Positions 23,701-38,700 of a stretch of 64,000 nucleotides of DNA are shown in pieces. Source of the stretch: Episyrphus balteatus (taxonomy: Eukaryota; Arthropoda; Insecta; Diptera; Syrphidae); NCBI RefSeq assembly GCF_945859705.1, contig NC_079137.1, positions 60,358,552 through 60,422,551 of the forward strand. The letters run 5' to 3'. The notes under the pieces were generated by a model. That model worked only from the letters and a program-made list of their open reading frames with translations. It made no database searches and was not told where the DNA came from. How positions within the stretch are numbered: position 1 is the stretch's first letter; every line of letters begins with the position of its first letter. The translations under genes and the position numbers were made by a program.

Positions 23701-26700
23701 ATGACCCGTCCTATATTAAAACTTCAATATTCGACGCAACTTAATTATCATGCCAACAGAATATTTAGTTTAAGGAATGAGGAAGCACTTTTCAGAATTC
23801 AACACTGTTTTATATAGGGTGTATCATAGTCTAGCTGCCACCATAAACGAAAGCGATGAGTTCCTGAGTAATTCAAAGTCGAAAAACTTTGAAAGTAATA
23901 GATTTCATCTACTCACATCACTGTTTTAAACTGAATAAATCTGCGTCAACTTTTATATTCGTTTTAAGCTGGGTACACACTAGGTTGATTAATTTGTTCA
24001 ACATTTTTTCCAATTTGATATAATAACCACGTTCCTTTGGATGTAGTAGACTAATCAAAAATAGAAATCTAGTACAACAACTACACATTTCCATCTCCTC
24101 GAGTAGAAGATCATGTGTTAAATGTAGTACTAGTTTTATGGCTAAAACAGATGTGTCAAAAAAAAAAATTGATAGCCTTGAATGAAAGAAATAATTGAAT
24201 TTATAAAACAAAACGAGATGGAGATGTTTTTTTATAAATTTAATTAGTTATTCCATTTAAGAAAATCAAAACGAACGTTATTTGAATTTTTGAATGATAG
24301 ATTGTGTCAACTGCCAATATCAGTAATGCCAAATAGCAAGTATTTTGTATTTTTGTTGTGGCTGCAATGAAACTTGGCATGGAATTTATAAACAGAGACA
24401 TGATGCAGCTCTGCGCTGCATGCAGATTTTTCTCCCATTTCTAATGAGTAAACTACCACCTCCAATGGATCAGAGTAAGTAATAGATTAACGTGTCCAAA
24501 CTGGTTCAATTTATGTATAGGAGGCATCAGCTAGAATTATAATAATGTGGAAAGGTCAAACTCTTCAGTATGTCGATTTGGAACGTTTGTTGAACGTGTT
24601 GATCAACCTAGTGTGGACCCAGCATTAAATCCAAATTAGAATCCAAGGTTAAAACTTTACCTTGGTTAAATTTGACATTTTCGTGGTGAATAAAGTGAAG
24701 TAAAGTTTTTAAAATTGAAAATGACAATGGTATCTACTTTCCATCCGAGGTTTTCTCTCGCTCTTAATGTAAAGAAATTAAGAGAAAGAAAATTATTTGC
24801 TGACCTTAGATGACTTATACGACCGGAAAAAAATTTGTCGAACTTTGGTAAAATAAACAAGAAATTAGTAAAATTTTAACTAAAAATTTAAAAAAAAATT
24901 ACAAATTTATTCATAAGCAATGCAAAGATTATTAGAAAAGAAAACAAAAGGAAATAGTTGATGTTTTAAAAAAAAATCTTTACCTTAGACTAAACATACA
25001 TAGGATTATATGGTACTTTTCGTCAGTAGCACAGTTTACAATTTGGTTCAAAATGTTTGTATAAATCCACCATCAAGTTTGTTAATTAATTAATTAGTTC
25101 TGTTCGAAACTTATCTGAAATAGTTAGATAAGAACAGGACATGACAGAACAGTTTCGTGAAAACGTCAGAAAAGAAAATAACAACAAATACATTTGACAG
25201 TTCCCATAAAGTTTCGACTCATGATCTAAAAAAGTCACAGCTCTTCGGACATCCTTTTAAAGCAAATTTATTAACAAACTTTTTTTAATAAGCGTTAACT
25301 TTATTCATACAAAAATGGACTAGAATTCTAGAAATTCACTTTTCTTGACCTTGTAGCTATCATCTATCTGTCCGTTTCATCAAAATACTGGCCGCCACTT
25401 TTGACGTTGACACTTAACACAAACTACGATTTGACGTTTTTTCAAAGTCTAATACTAACTAGAAAAACTTTAGTGTTTTCTATTCGCTCACGAAAAAGTA
25501 CAAGTCGAACACAGATTACAAAAATCTCATTGGCATTGTGATGTTAACAGTTTTATCCTCAACCCTTAAGGTATTCGATAAGTTTTTAACTAGCTACCGT
25601 AGCAATATACCTTAAGGTATAGAAAATACATATAACTTTTGAATTTCTGACACATTAGAAAAGAGGAAGGAATGCAGAAGAGTTGTAACGCCAGAATATG
25701 ACATAACCACTTGAACAAAAAACCAAAAATACAAAAAAAAAAAAAACTATTACTTTCCACTTATTTCGAAGTTCTTTCGTTAAGTAAAAACTCAATTTCA
25801 AACTTCAACATCAGCAGTGGCTGAAGCTGGAAGTGGTTGGTGTATATTTTCCATTGCATCAGCATGGTGTTCTTTTTTCTTTTTTTTTTGTTATGTTCTG
25901 TGTTGTAGTAGTTTTTGAGGTTATGCACCCTCCGGGTTGTTGTAGTAGATATGCCCGTGGGATATCAAAAAAATTGAATAGAATTTTACTTCTATAATGG
26001 GTTTCTCATTTCTATAAGAGAGCCAACAAGATGAAAAAGGGAATAGAACTAAACATTTGAGTATTATTATTATTTTTATTGTATTTGTTGTTGTTGTATA
26101 CATTTCCTTGTCGCCCTCTGCAGGTGTTCTATTAGTTTTTTTTTGTTGAACTAACAAAGCAACACTTAAACAGTCTGGCGGATCTGGCGCCATATTTAAA
26201 TTATTTGAATTTATGCGGGGTGGGAAATAAAGTAGAGTTTAACCAACCCAATTCAAATCAAGAAGAAGAAAACCAACAAACCTATAAAAACATCTTAAAT
26301 ATTGTTGGTTTTTTTTTTTTTTTTGTAAACAATTTTTTGTTAGGTTATGTTTTTGTTTTGTTAGAAGAAGAAAATATCATAAATAGATATAAAATTTCAT
26401 TGTGTCACATTTGAATATCTCAATTTTACTGATTGTACATTATTTAATATTCATAATTTAATTTTTTTGTGGTGGATCGGGAAAGATGATATACGAGTAT
26501 TTTTTCTTTTATTGCTGACCTCATATCGCGAGGAATCCGATAGTCGAGATGAAGACATTAAGTTATTCAAGAAAAACAAACCAAAATCTTTGGTTAATGA
26601 TAAAGTCAGAAAAAAGAGGAAACAATAAATAAACGAAAAAAAAAAAAAAATTAAAATGAATGAAATAACTTGGCGTTTGTTATCCAAATATATAAAGAAT

Positions 26701-29700
26701 TCAAACAAATTGAAGAAAGAGAAGAGGAGATTTCAAAATGTAGTCAAGAATGTTTTATGCATTTTTTTTTTTCTTGTCTTGTATAGAATAAATAAATGTA
26801 TATATGAATCTACTACTGATTTGCATTTTTGGGCAACCGAATTTAGGTTAGATGCGTGGGTTTGATAAGAGATATACTTTTTTTTGTTCTCTTTATTATA
26901 TGAGTCATGATGATGTTTCATCTAGATGAGATGAGATGTGAGGCAATTCAAGTCAATTTCAATGAATTTTATTTAACAAAAAAAAAAAAAAAAAATGTAT
27001 GCTCGTAATTGAAAAATATGAATTTTTTAGAATTAGACCTAGACATTTTGGGAAGTACGGTGGTATGTATAGACAATATGCGTATTTCAACGTGCGACTT
27101 GTGGGAAAACATAAAAACATTGAACTTAAGATTTTCATCAGATTTAATCTATTTAATCTCCTCGTTAAAAAGAAGCATTATTTGAATTTCAATATCTAAT
27201 CAGAGCTACGCAGTTTTCGCACTGGTATAAAGGTGGGATATTCGAACCAAACGAGCCAGTTTTAACAAACTCATATTTTAATTCATAACATGGTTGCCAG
27301 AATATTTAAGAAGCAAGGAGCCGAGTTTTAAAAATTTTTAATCCGCTCTACAAAAATAATCCAAAAAGATGCGTAAAATTAAATTTGGAAAATAAACGAA
27401 AATCGTCGTTGAAAAACGACAGAAATTTGAATTTTTGAAAAAAGTAATTTTTGGGGAATTTGAATTTTTTTGTTTTTTTTTTGCAGTTTGAATTTTTGAA
27501 ACAAAAAATTTTTGGGGATTTTAGAAAAAATGACATTTTGTCAGAGTTTATCTCCTAAGCGGTGGGTGAACAAACGATGATTTTTGATATACGTAAAGAA
27601 CTCAAAGTGGACAAACGACATTAGTTTGAATTTTTGAAAAAAAATTAGTTTTTGAATATCTCATAAACGGAGGGTTTAAAAACGATAATATTTGGTATGT
27701 GTATCGAACTCGAGGTGGACAAACGATTGCAGGTGGTTTTATACATCTATCTAATTTTTTTAATAAGTCAATTTTTTTGAAAATTTAATTTTCACACTCA
27801 AAATTTTGAACAACTTGAAAAATTTTTGGAAACTGATTTTTAAAATTTATTAAAAAAAATAAAGAATGAATGTTGGACGTTAAACAAAATATACCACAAA
27901 ATTGTAAGTTTTACCATTATTTTTTTTTTATTTTAATTTTTATATTTGGAGGAAATTTGCCATCAGACATAAATAATGGGATATACATTCATACCTCTCA
28001 TATTTGTCTTGTTTTTACATAACGTACATGATTTAGATTTTTTTTTCATACCTTATGCAAAAACTTATTAGTATATTGTTTGAAAATATTGAGAGGAATT
28101 GCTCTTTAAGGTTCCGTATCTTTGGTTTGAAAAGTCACATTATCTTTAAAAGTATACCAAATTATTGGAAATTTCATGTTCTGCAATTTGATGTAACTAG
28201 TATAGAGAATGAGAAAAATTGAAAAAAAAAACGAAAAAATAAAACGACATAACCTCAAAGGGTGCTAAAAAACAGTGGATGCACAAGAAACGATGTTTAT
28301 ATTACCTACAAACTAAATAAGTTTGGGAGATATACACCAATTCACGTTTTTCAAAATGGCGGAAAAGCAGGACTTAAGCTTTTCTAAAACCTTTCTTTCA
28401 GATTTGGAAAAATCAGCCTTCCTGTATTTCGTTCCCCGAAAAAATCTATCTATCCTGTATACTTAAATTGTAATTATTATAAAGCAAAAGGATTATTCCA
28501 AGGAAAATCCTTTACTAAAAGATAATCGAGTGTGAACACTGAACAAACTAGGCTTTAATCAATGTTGATAAATCTCTTTTATGTCCTCGTATGCGTAACA
28601 CACATTAGTGTGTCTTAAATTTGTCAAAAAAAAAATTTATTTTGTTTTTATTATTTTTATGTTTTAATTTATTTTTTATAATAATAAAAAAAAAGAATAA
28701 AAAACAAAATATTATGTTCATAATCAAAAAAACTTAAGTTCTTTATTATGTAATTCGAAGATTTTTTTTTAACTTTCTGAATTTTGTTTAAATTTTTTTT
28801 TTCCTATTCCGGAAATCTAATCTTTTTGTGTGTCATTGTTGTAGATTTTCCGATCGGTTCTATGAACCTACTTTGATATTAGAATTTGGTTGTACTTTTT
28901 TTTTTTTATTAGGGGTGATGGACGAGAGAAGAAATGTTTCAATTTTGATGATTTGAAGGAAGGAGCTGCTAATCTTACAATATTTGTTTTTTGTAGAAGT
29001 TAACATATAAGTCAATTGTTATTTGACTTTTGACTATTTCTAACAAGTACTGAATCCCATTTTTTAAAATATGCTCGAACAATTCAACAGCAATTGAAAT
29101 TTATGAATAGAAGAAATTATGTATGCCAATAAAAAAAAGTTACGTATACACCAGAGTGATCATCTTTGTTAAACCTGTATACATAATAAACAAAGATGTT
29201 AGCGCTAGATGTAAAGACATTTTGTGATGGCTTAAATGTTAAATCAATACAAATTAATGATGTCTTAATATTCCAAAGTAATACAAAAATAAATAAAAAA
29301 GAACAAAAGAACCATGCTTGTAAAAACAAAAATACAAAAAATCGATCCGACAATCTTTTACTTACAAAGAAATCGCACATACTTTCGCTTTCGCTTCCCA
29401 AATCAAACATAAAAAATGACCATCTGTCCAAATGCTTCAACATTTCTTAAATCATTTTCAAGGTAATGCAAAGTTTTTCACTAACTTAAAAGCCAACAAG
29501 ATTCCAATTTAACCCAAAAGCACCAGCAGTAAAGCCTTTTTAAATCTCTTGTATTTAAAATTAATGGACAAAAATTTATCTTAAAAACACAATAAAACAT
29601 GAAAGAGAGACAAATTTGCACGTTTCCACAAAAGCAATTAATCGTTTTACATCAGGTCGAGTCGAGTTGTGAGTTTTTAACTATTTAGAAACAAAATATT

Positions 29701-32700
29701 CATTCGTTCTCTCAAACACATACCATTTTGTATACACTTTTGCCTTTAAATATTTAAGTAAGGTTTTTTACCCAAGAGATTCCGCAGTCGAAATATAGGT
29801 ACTATAAATGAAAGATGATAAATCTCTATAGTTAATTAACTCCACTTTGCGCATCATCATCGTTATACACCATCATTAATCCCCTCTAGAAATACCTCTA
29901 CCTACTCTACATATATTATAATATCCTCTCTCATTTGAAATGTCACCTTTCAAAGCAAAAAAAAGGGAAAGGTAAATGGTTAGGAAGGTTTTTGAAATTA
30001 TTTTTTGAAAATATAAAATTTTACCCTAAGCTTCCCTCGTCCCTTCACTCGCTCTATCTAAAACACACATACTGACCGAAACCATAATATAAATATAAAC
30101 TAGGTAATCCCCAACACTAAGTAAGTGTTAAATAAATTACTCTAAGCCTTTTTTGAATGAAAATAATTAAGGTACACAATACATAAATATAATAATAACT
30201 CTGGCAACAAAAACTTTTTGCCACAAAAGGAATCTATGGCCCATATAGATACGTTCGTTTATACATGTGTATTGTATACGTGGAGATATATACTTTACAC
30301 TAATATAGGGTACATTGGGGTAATTGGAAGGAAAAAGTTGGTTAATAAATTAAGAGTGCTTTAAAAATGAGTATAATATTAGTTGGATGAAAAATATTTG
30401 TCTCCTTAAAATTGGCAATTGTTTAAAAAATATGCGGTAAACTTAAATAAAGTTAAATAAAAAGCAAGTTAAAAGGCGAACACAATCTAGAAAACGTTAC
30501 GCAAATATATTTTATGTCAAAAAAGTGACTGCAGAAAGAGCTACATATATCGTTCAAGAGAAATACAACATCTTTAACTTTTTAACCCAAGTTTTAATTT
30601 TTATCACCTTTGACTAAAACTTGCATTTTACTGCTAATAGCTTTTATAATGTTTTCCTTTGGAGAAATTTACAGAAGTTATAACTTCGTTTAAGAGTTGT
30701 TTAGTTATAATAAGAGCCTTCGAACTTAGGTAAGATATCAGTGAGCGCATAGAATAGAAAATGAAGTAGGGATTTCGAAAAGACTTATTTAACAGCTTCT
30801 TAACAGCTTTATGGAAGAAATAAGTATAAGACCAAATAAATAAATCATCAAATAAATGTCAAGTGATACCATTTCAAAATAATAGAAATATTAAATTATT
30901 TTTTTTTTGTATAGGTTTGTCATTTTCGGAAATTTCAGCTTCGGAAAAGGTTCTGTTAAGCTTCTTTAAGATCTCATTAGAAGCCACCCCCTTCCGGTGC
31001 CTTTCATTTAAAGCACCGCGAATAAATTTTGGCATACTTCTAACTTTTGTAATGAACTTAAACTTCGTATATTTTGTATGTATTGTATATGTTATTCGGA
31101 TGTTGGTGTCATTTTTCTTTCATTATTCTTTGAAAGTGCGGACCCAAGGGAGAGGCATTGGGAGTCGAAACACCCCAAATCAATTTTGACCCACTTCCAA
31201 CAATTGTATAGAACTGAAAGTTTGTACATTTATGTAATTCGAATAATAACAGAATTTTTGGAGGTGGGAGCTTAAAGGCAGGGTTTTGAGGGTATAAACA
31301 CCTTAAACTAATTGTGACATACTTTCAATTATGGTATCAAACTAGAACTTTGTACATATTTTAAGTTTCGGTGACAGCTCAATTTGTTGTGATACTGATC
31401 CAGGGGAGGGGTTCAAATACCCTCAATTAATTTTGAGTTTCTGACAATCATCGTATCGAGCTGAAATCTTGCATATCTATAGTTCAGACAACAACTCATT
31501 ATTATGATAGTGCGGGGTATTTTTTTTTGTTTTTTTTTTTTTTTTTTATAATGAGCGCGCACTAAAGGGGTTTTGGGTACCCTTATTATGTATATATACA
31601 CAGTACGAGCTTTAGGAAAAGAGGAAGGGATGTAAAAGGAGATACCGATGCACATTGGTTTTAAAGTTCTGAACACTAAAATGGGAGGGATTAGAGGGTA
31701 GAAGCAGCCCGAATCAATTTAAGCCTATTTTATGTAGTAAGGATTCAAAAACTTCAATTTGCAGGTACATAGGATTTCAAGAGAGGGACTTTAGAAATAT
31801 TAATGTTCACCTATTTTTGAATACTCGTAAAAAGTTAAAAATAAAATATGTACAACAAAAACTAAAAATACCCTTTATTTTACGCACTAAAAACTATTAA
31901 ATAATTTGACTGACAAATTGTTCGTACAAAAAGTGTAGAGAACTTTTTTCAGACTACACAAAAGTACACAAAAATAAAACGCGCTCTACGCTTTCTTGTC
32001 TGTCTGCAATATTTTATTATTATTAGATTATGAAGACTTTAATTTGGCAGGTCTTGTTAATGAGTCCTTGTGTGCAAAAAAACTCCCGAATACTTTTTCG
32101 CTATTAACAACACATCCAACAGTGACCTGGTGCATTTTAATAGAGAATGAATAGTGGAGTGCTTCAATATTGATTTTTTTTTTTCGCTAGAAAAAATGGA
32201 AGTTTTTCTAATATTTAGCTTAGGAAAGACATCAGCCTTAATTCAATTCTTAAATCCGTTTAAACAATTTTCGCAAGTTTAAAGTTTGGAAGCTAAACAA
32301 CATTTGCCCTTCTATCTTTGCTTCAAAGTTTCGGAAACTCATGGAAATACGTGCAACAGGCATTAATAGTTAAAGCTGTTGGGCAACATATAGAATTGGG
32401 GTCGACGCAGTGAATAGAGGGACCGATAACAAGTAAAATGGCGGATTATAGTGAAAATATCCAAAAATGGAGATTCGCAGTTTTGGCTTTGTGCTGACGA
32501 CTTTTGTAGGAATTAGTAGATCGTTAACCTTATTAAACGTGCTTGGTTTCTTCAGATCGAAAATAATTAGATACTTGCTGGCAGAACTTCAGAGTCTGGT
32601 TTCTTGAAGGTCTTATAGTTTGATGAACTCGATGTTTGGTATAGATCAGCGGGAAAGGCTTTCAGACTTTTTGGTTATGTGTATATTTGGCCAGTTTTTT

Positions 32701-35700
32701 TTTTTTTTTTGGATGGGAGTAGAGTTCCTTTTCGTCAATGCTGTACAAATCACATTTATTTTGGCTACAAATACTTGCTGATTCTTTTTTATAAAAAGTT
32801 GCCTCGCTCTCAAAATCCTCTATAGCTGCCTGGATGTAACACAGATGTGAAGATTAAATCAATCACTAATAACGTACAAAAAAGGACTAAAATTTTTGTT
32901 TAAAAAATCCCACTGTATTCGTTGCTTTTGCTATTTTAAAATATAAATAGCATACAACCAAAAAAACGATATAAATATGTTTCCCTTTTTTTTTTTATAT
33001 GTGTTTATATTATAAAATATATCCGCATATATACTTAATCTAGATATGTGTGTATAAAACTAGGCATACAATTGCTTTTATAAACCACTGCGTATTTAAT
33101 GACGCACTATACCAAACCAACCAACGCAACCAAACCCAACACCCCAGCTATTTAACCAGGCAGAAAATTTACAACGACAATCCTTTAGTGGCTGCGATGT
33201 TTTCTGCGTGCTGATGGTAGGTACACCATCCATATAATATACTCATACCTATCTAGTTGGCATTCGTAGTTGGTTGTAGCGATAAAAAGAGGACCAGGGC
33301 ATAGACGAGTGGTGTAACACCAAACCATTCCTCCTTTACCTTGCCTTCTTTCATTTGTATATGTACCCTTCCGCTTCCACGCATTACACACAACACATAT
33401 AATTTCCCGAGCACGTGTTCTAAATTTCCTTTTAGATCCCCGACAACGACGACATCTTCTCTTCTCTCTTGGTTGCTCCTGTGCTCCGACTTTGGTGGCT
33501 CCCGTTTGAAACCCCGCGCCACACCAACAAAAAGGGGTGAATCAACCAAGAACAAGGAACAAGGATACCAGCAAATAAACATTCACACTCGTTTTAGTAA
33601 CCATAATTCCGAGACGTACCTTACTATTATATAATGTGAGTACTTTATAGACGAACTTAAGGGATTTCAAAAAGGATTCCAGCTGATGGAGGACAAACAA
33701 CAACAATAATTGTACAACGCACTACAGGAATACACACATCAGGAAGAAAAAGGGATCAAAGCAAACAAATTTATCTATTCCATGTGACTATATACTGTTT
33801 TTGAATATGTTTGCACACTCGTACTCGTCCTGTAGTCGTCATTCTGTCGTCTTAGTGTAAATCACGTCCCATTTTTTTTTGTATCATCCTTGTCGTAAGT
33901 TCTCTACCCACTTTTTGTGTCTGTCTCTATTTTCTGCGTCCTAGTTTTGTAAATTTCCTTGATGCCAAAAATTCCGCAAGTAGTTTGCTCCGAATTCGGC
34001 GTCTTCCCCCAAAAAATGACAATCTTCATTTCTCTCTCTCTGGCTCTGGAATTGAATCTTCAATCATAAAAAACTTTTCCCAAGAGCTCTCTGATCCTGT
34101 TTCGTCCTTTTTCCCTTCAATCCTTCACTTTTTGCATATAGTTTACAAGTCAATTAAAATAACATAAAAATTTTCTTCATTTCTTGGACCAGATTCAAAA
34201 ATTCGTCAACTTTTTTTTGGTCCTTCACAGCCGGTCTTATTGTTGGTATATATTGTTGTCCTAGAGAAGAAAGATGATGGAAAAATAGAGTAGATGGAAT
34301 GAAAACAGCGAGAGAAAGTCACTGAGGGAATTATTGTTCGTGTCCATGTCCAAGCAGCATAATGGTGTCCACCCATTTCTTTTGCTTTTGCTTTAAGGGT
34401 TGTATTGCTGTTGGCTGGTGATTTGGTTTGGTTACTTGTGATAAATGATAGGGTTTTGTATTTTCTGGGTCAGTCAGTCAGAACAGCGCAGAGCAGCCAG
34501 CGGTCTCAAACCAACAAAAATATCCAAATAATTTTAATGGACTTCTTGTTGTTCGCTGTTGTTCAGCATGAGCGGCTATAACAACATAAAAAAAAATATC
34601 GGATTTTTTTTTCTCTTTTTCTTGTTGTTTTTTTAATGGACAACGATGGTACACCCTTTTTTTTGACTGGTATTTTTGTTTGTATATAATAATCATGGTG
34701 ATGGTGTGGTGGTATACATTTTACATTCCATTCATTAGGTCAAGGAGGAGCGGCGGCGTTATCAAACTGGGGTATATTACAAAGTTCAACAATCTGAATA
34801 ATGCTCTTTTTTTTTTGTTGTTGATGTTGTTGCTTCTTCTTCTTCTTCTTTTTTTGCTGTTGTGTTCTGTTTCTGTGTTCTTGTGGAATCACTTGCCTGT
34901 CTGATTTTTTTTTTTTTTCAAAACAGATATCAAAAAAAATTTTCAACCCCTCTTCGTTTAATTTAAAAACATCCTCGAGGCACAGGGTTGTTATAAGTTA
35001 TAAGATATAGAGAGAGTGTGTTTTTTTTGAAGAAGATAGAAAAAAAAGAAGGGTTCTTTGAAGTGGAAAACGCATATAAAAGCATTCATATTTTTATTCT
35101 TGTTGTTGAGAATTGAAAAAATATTGCATTGAATTGTAAGAAAACAATGGATGTTTTTGAAATAAAATTCTAACAAGGAGAAAGATATAAAATTTTTGAA
35201 AATAGAAAAAATAAAAGACAGATTTTTAACTAGTTTTAAATTGATAGTCAAGAGGTTTTGTTATTGTTATGCTCTCCCCTTCGGATTAGTTTTTTTTTTT
35301 TTTTTTCTAACAATTTAGATAGGCTCTACAATTTGGTTAAAAGAGGTAGGCCATTTGGGATAGCAAATATTTTGAATAACTTCACAAAACAATAGAATAG
35401 CAATTTTTGTGACTCATTAATAGACACAGCTATGTTATGAAGGCTGAATTTCTTTTTTGAAAACACCCTCTAACCAAACGCTATATGACATTTAATCTTA
35501 CTAGGACTTTGCAAGGTGATTGCTATCCATTGGAAAACACTAGTAAAGTAGTAGAGTACTCATTATTATTTCCCTTTTGCTTATATTAATTCTGAAAAGC
35601 ACATTCAATAGTCCTGTAAATACATACATTATGTTATTCTGCGTCATAAAATTCACATTAACTTAAGACGCAAGTGGATGGGAGCAGTTATTGAGATATA

Positions 35701-38700
35701 AAATAAACAATGATGAAATAAATTTAAGAATGGATTTAGGACTACAAATTACTTGTTTTATGTCCGGGACACACATCTTTATAGCCTCCTGAGTTGCGAA
35801 GTCCTGATAATAGATGTAAACTAAACTAAGCTGAGGTTATTGAAGATTCGCAAAGACAAATTTACTTTGGTTCGATTTTGATGATTTTTTTTTAACTTGA
35901 CAACTGGGTGACACGAACTTGCTCTTAGTTGCTTAAATTTTTCAAAACTACAAAACAAATTTTTAAAATGTATGTATATGAAAAATAAAACTGGATTTCT
36001 TTTATTAAGATGCATTTTAGAGAACGAAAAATCCAAAATTAGACCTTTTTTTTAATTTTTGAAAAAAAAATTTACAATAATTTAGTATGACATTTTTTAG
36101 CAATTAGCTATCAACATTACCACCTAAAACCAAAATTTCCAAAAAAAAATGAATGTCCGAGTTTTCGAAAATTTGATTTTTCAAAACAAAATTAAGTACC
36201 TATTTTTTTTAAATCCTTAACTTATTTTTTTAAATTATATTTTAAAACTATAAAAATGCTTTTGTGTACAAAAATTCGTTGAAATTAAATCAATAATTTG
36301 AGAGGAATTTTCAAAGTAAAAGAAAAAACATTCTTTGAAAAATTCAGTTACTAAAAATTGCCGAAACAAAAATTGATTAAAGTAATCAAATAAAAATTTA
36401 AAAAATTATTTAAATTTATCTATAAAATCGAAGGAGTTTGTATATCGCTATTTTTGTTCTTAAAAAATTAAAAGTTAATTTAAAAAAACCATTTAAAATT
36501 TTAAAAATATTAAAAAAAACAACGAAAATGTCTACAATTAAACGTGTGTTACCTTTTTATCAAGCTAAAAACTTAGTCATTGTTTAATTTGAAAATAAAT
36601 GACTGGCAACTTTAATTACTGTACAAAATGTAATAGTTTATCTAATTTTAAATCGTTAAATATTTTATTTTAAATTATCAATTAAAATTTTTTAGTTGTT
36701 TAATTTATTCATAATACATATATAAATTTTCATTTAACATCATACTTGTCTTTAAAGATGTTTTTTAACATTTTTATGGGAATAAATGTGTCAAATGTTA
36801 ATGGATACCCAGCATGATGTTGATGATGATGATTTTACAATAAAACGAGTCTTTTTTTTAATTTTTACAAAATATCAAGTCAAAATATGAAATTTCAAAT
36901 TTTCGAACAATTTCTGTTTTTGGTTTTTCATGGTTTTGTGTCGTATTGTAGAAGTGGTGCTGAAGGCAATCTTTTAAATTATGTAATGTGTACATTGTAC
37001 AAAGTGTCACACCCGTATCTACGCAAAAATGCATAATAACACTGGTAGCCAAAAATTGATTTTTTTGCCATAAACACCAAAATATACTTTTCTGAAATAG
37101 CGCTGAACGCGAATCCGAGGTCAGAAATATTTTTTTTTTCAAATCAATATTTTTTATTTCGACAAAAACAAAAGTTAAAAAAAAAATTAATACAATTAAT
37201 ATGTGCGTAGCTGTCTATCTACAAGTTTTACCTTGACATTTTTCTTATTAAAAAATACTGATTAATTTAGCAAAATTAATTTTTAATATCTTTTACTCAT
37301 ACAATTTTTTTTAAGAAATATTTTATTAGACCACAGTGGCTCTTTTACTGCAAAAAATACAAAAAAAAAAAATTTATTTCAAATTCTAATAATATTATAG
37401 ATTGATGCACGTGTTTCACCAATGTGACAAAACAGAAAAGTGTCTTTGAAATATTGGAAAATATTTCTGTTATTTTAAAAAAATTAGTAGAAGTTTTGAA
37501 AAAATTGGCCAAAACATCAAAAAACGACCTAAATTTAAACTAAACCTCAGTGTTGCAAATTTTGTGCATATCAAATCTAGTTAATACTTATTAATTTCAT
37601 ATTGCTAGTATTTACTATTTTATATGCATGCATACGTTACATTATTGTCTGAAAATTTTTTAGCTCCTTGTTTAGCTTAACTACAAATGCCGAATTTCGT
37701 GAACAAGCCAGTTTTTTTTTTTTAATATTGTAGATAAAAGTTCCCATTTCAAAAGTCACAACCTATATTTTTCATTGTCACTATCAGCATATCTTTCATT
37801 TGATTCCAATTCCAACCTTTTACGGTCGCATCTTCCACTATATGAAATTTAAAATAAAGATTATCAAAATTCGTCATCAATTTTTGTAAAAATAAATGAG
37901 TTGGAAAATGTAAAACGGATTCAAAAAAATGTTAAAAATCATCGTGCCCTATATTTCATCCTTTTGTCTGTGTTCATTCTTTCTTAAAGTGAAAAAGTTA
38001 AATCAAGCCAACTTTTTAAAGCAATAAAAAAAACATTTTCTCGCACAAAAAACTATCTATTTGTAACCATATTGTATACGCAAATATAATCTTAAAATCA
38101 CTGCTTTCTTTTGTTTTCCTTTGTTCCAAAAAACACACCCAATCTGTTTTGCTTGTTATTTTAACAACCCTGTTCTCTAATCATACAAAGAGTTCATGGC
38201 TCCCTTCTGTTTGGAGAATTGAGAATTTAAGTGCACAAAAACAAAGGCAAAATCTAAAAAAGAAATCTAGCCCGTCGCAAATTAGGTAAAGCTCATTTGG
38301 TTCACAGTGTTGTTTTCCCTCAAACAGAAAATATAATGGAGAAACAAAAGTTCTCTAAGGGTTAAGGTCTTCTGTTTTCTTCACCAACACCCTCCTCACA
38401 TCAACATCGTTTGGTATTCATCATCGCACAAGAAATATAGCTCAAAATAATAATATTTTCCACCCACAAAAGTTCTGATGTGTAACTTACACAAAATATA
38501 AAGAAAGAAAAAAAAAACAAAAGAACAACAACAACAGAAGCAAAAGCAGCAACTCAACTCAACACAAACCATTTGCTCCCCTTTTAATTAACTCATTTCG
38601 AATCGGACAATTTTGCAGTCAATGATCAATCTGGCTGAGAAAAACTCATGAAATAATCATACTGTCAGGTCTGGGTTTATGTATCATCAGCAACCCACCT

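Noticed and set aside
27230..27290. tRNA-like B box (GGTTCGAAT on the minus strand)
   Set aside because: No A box or cloverleaf upstream of it.
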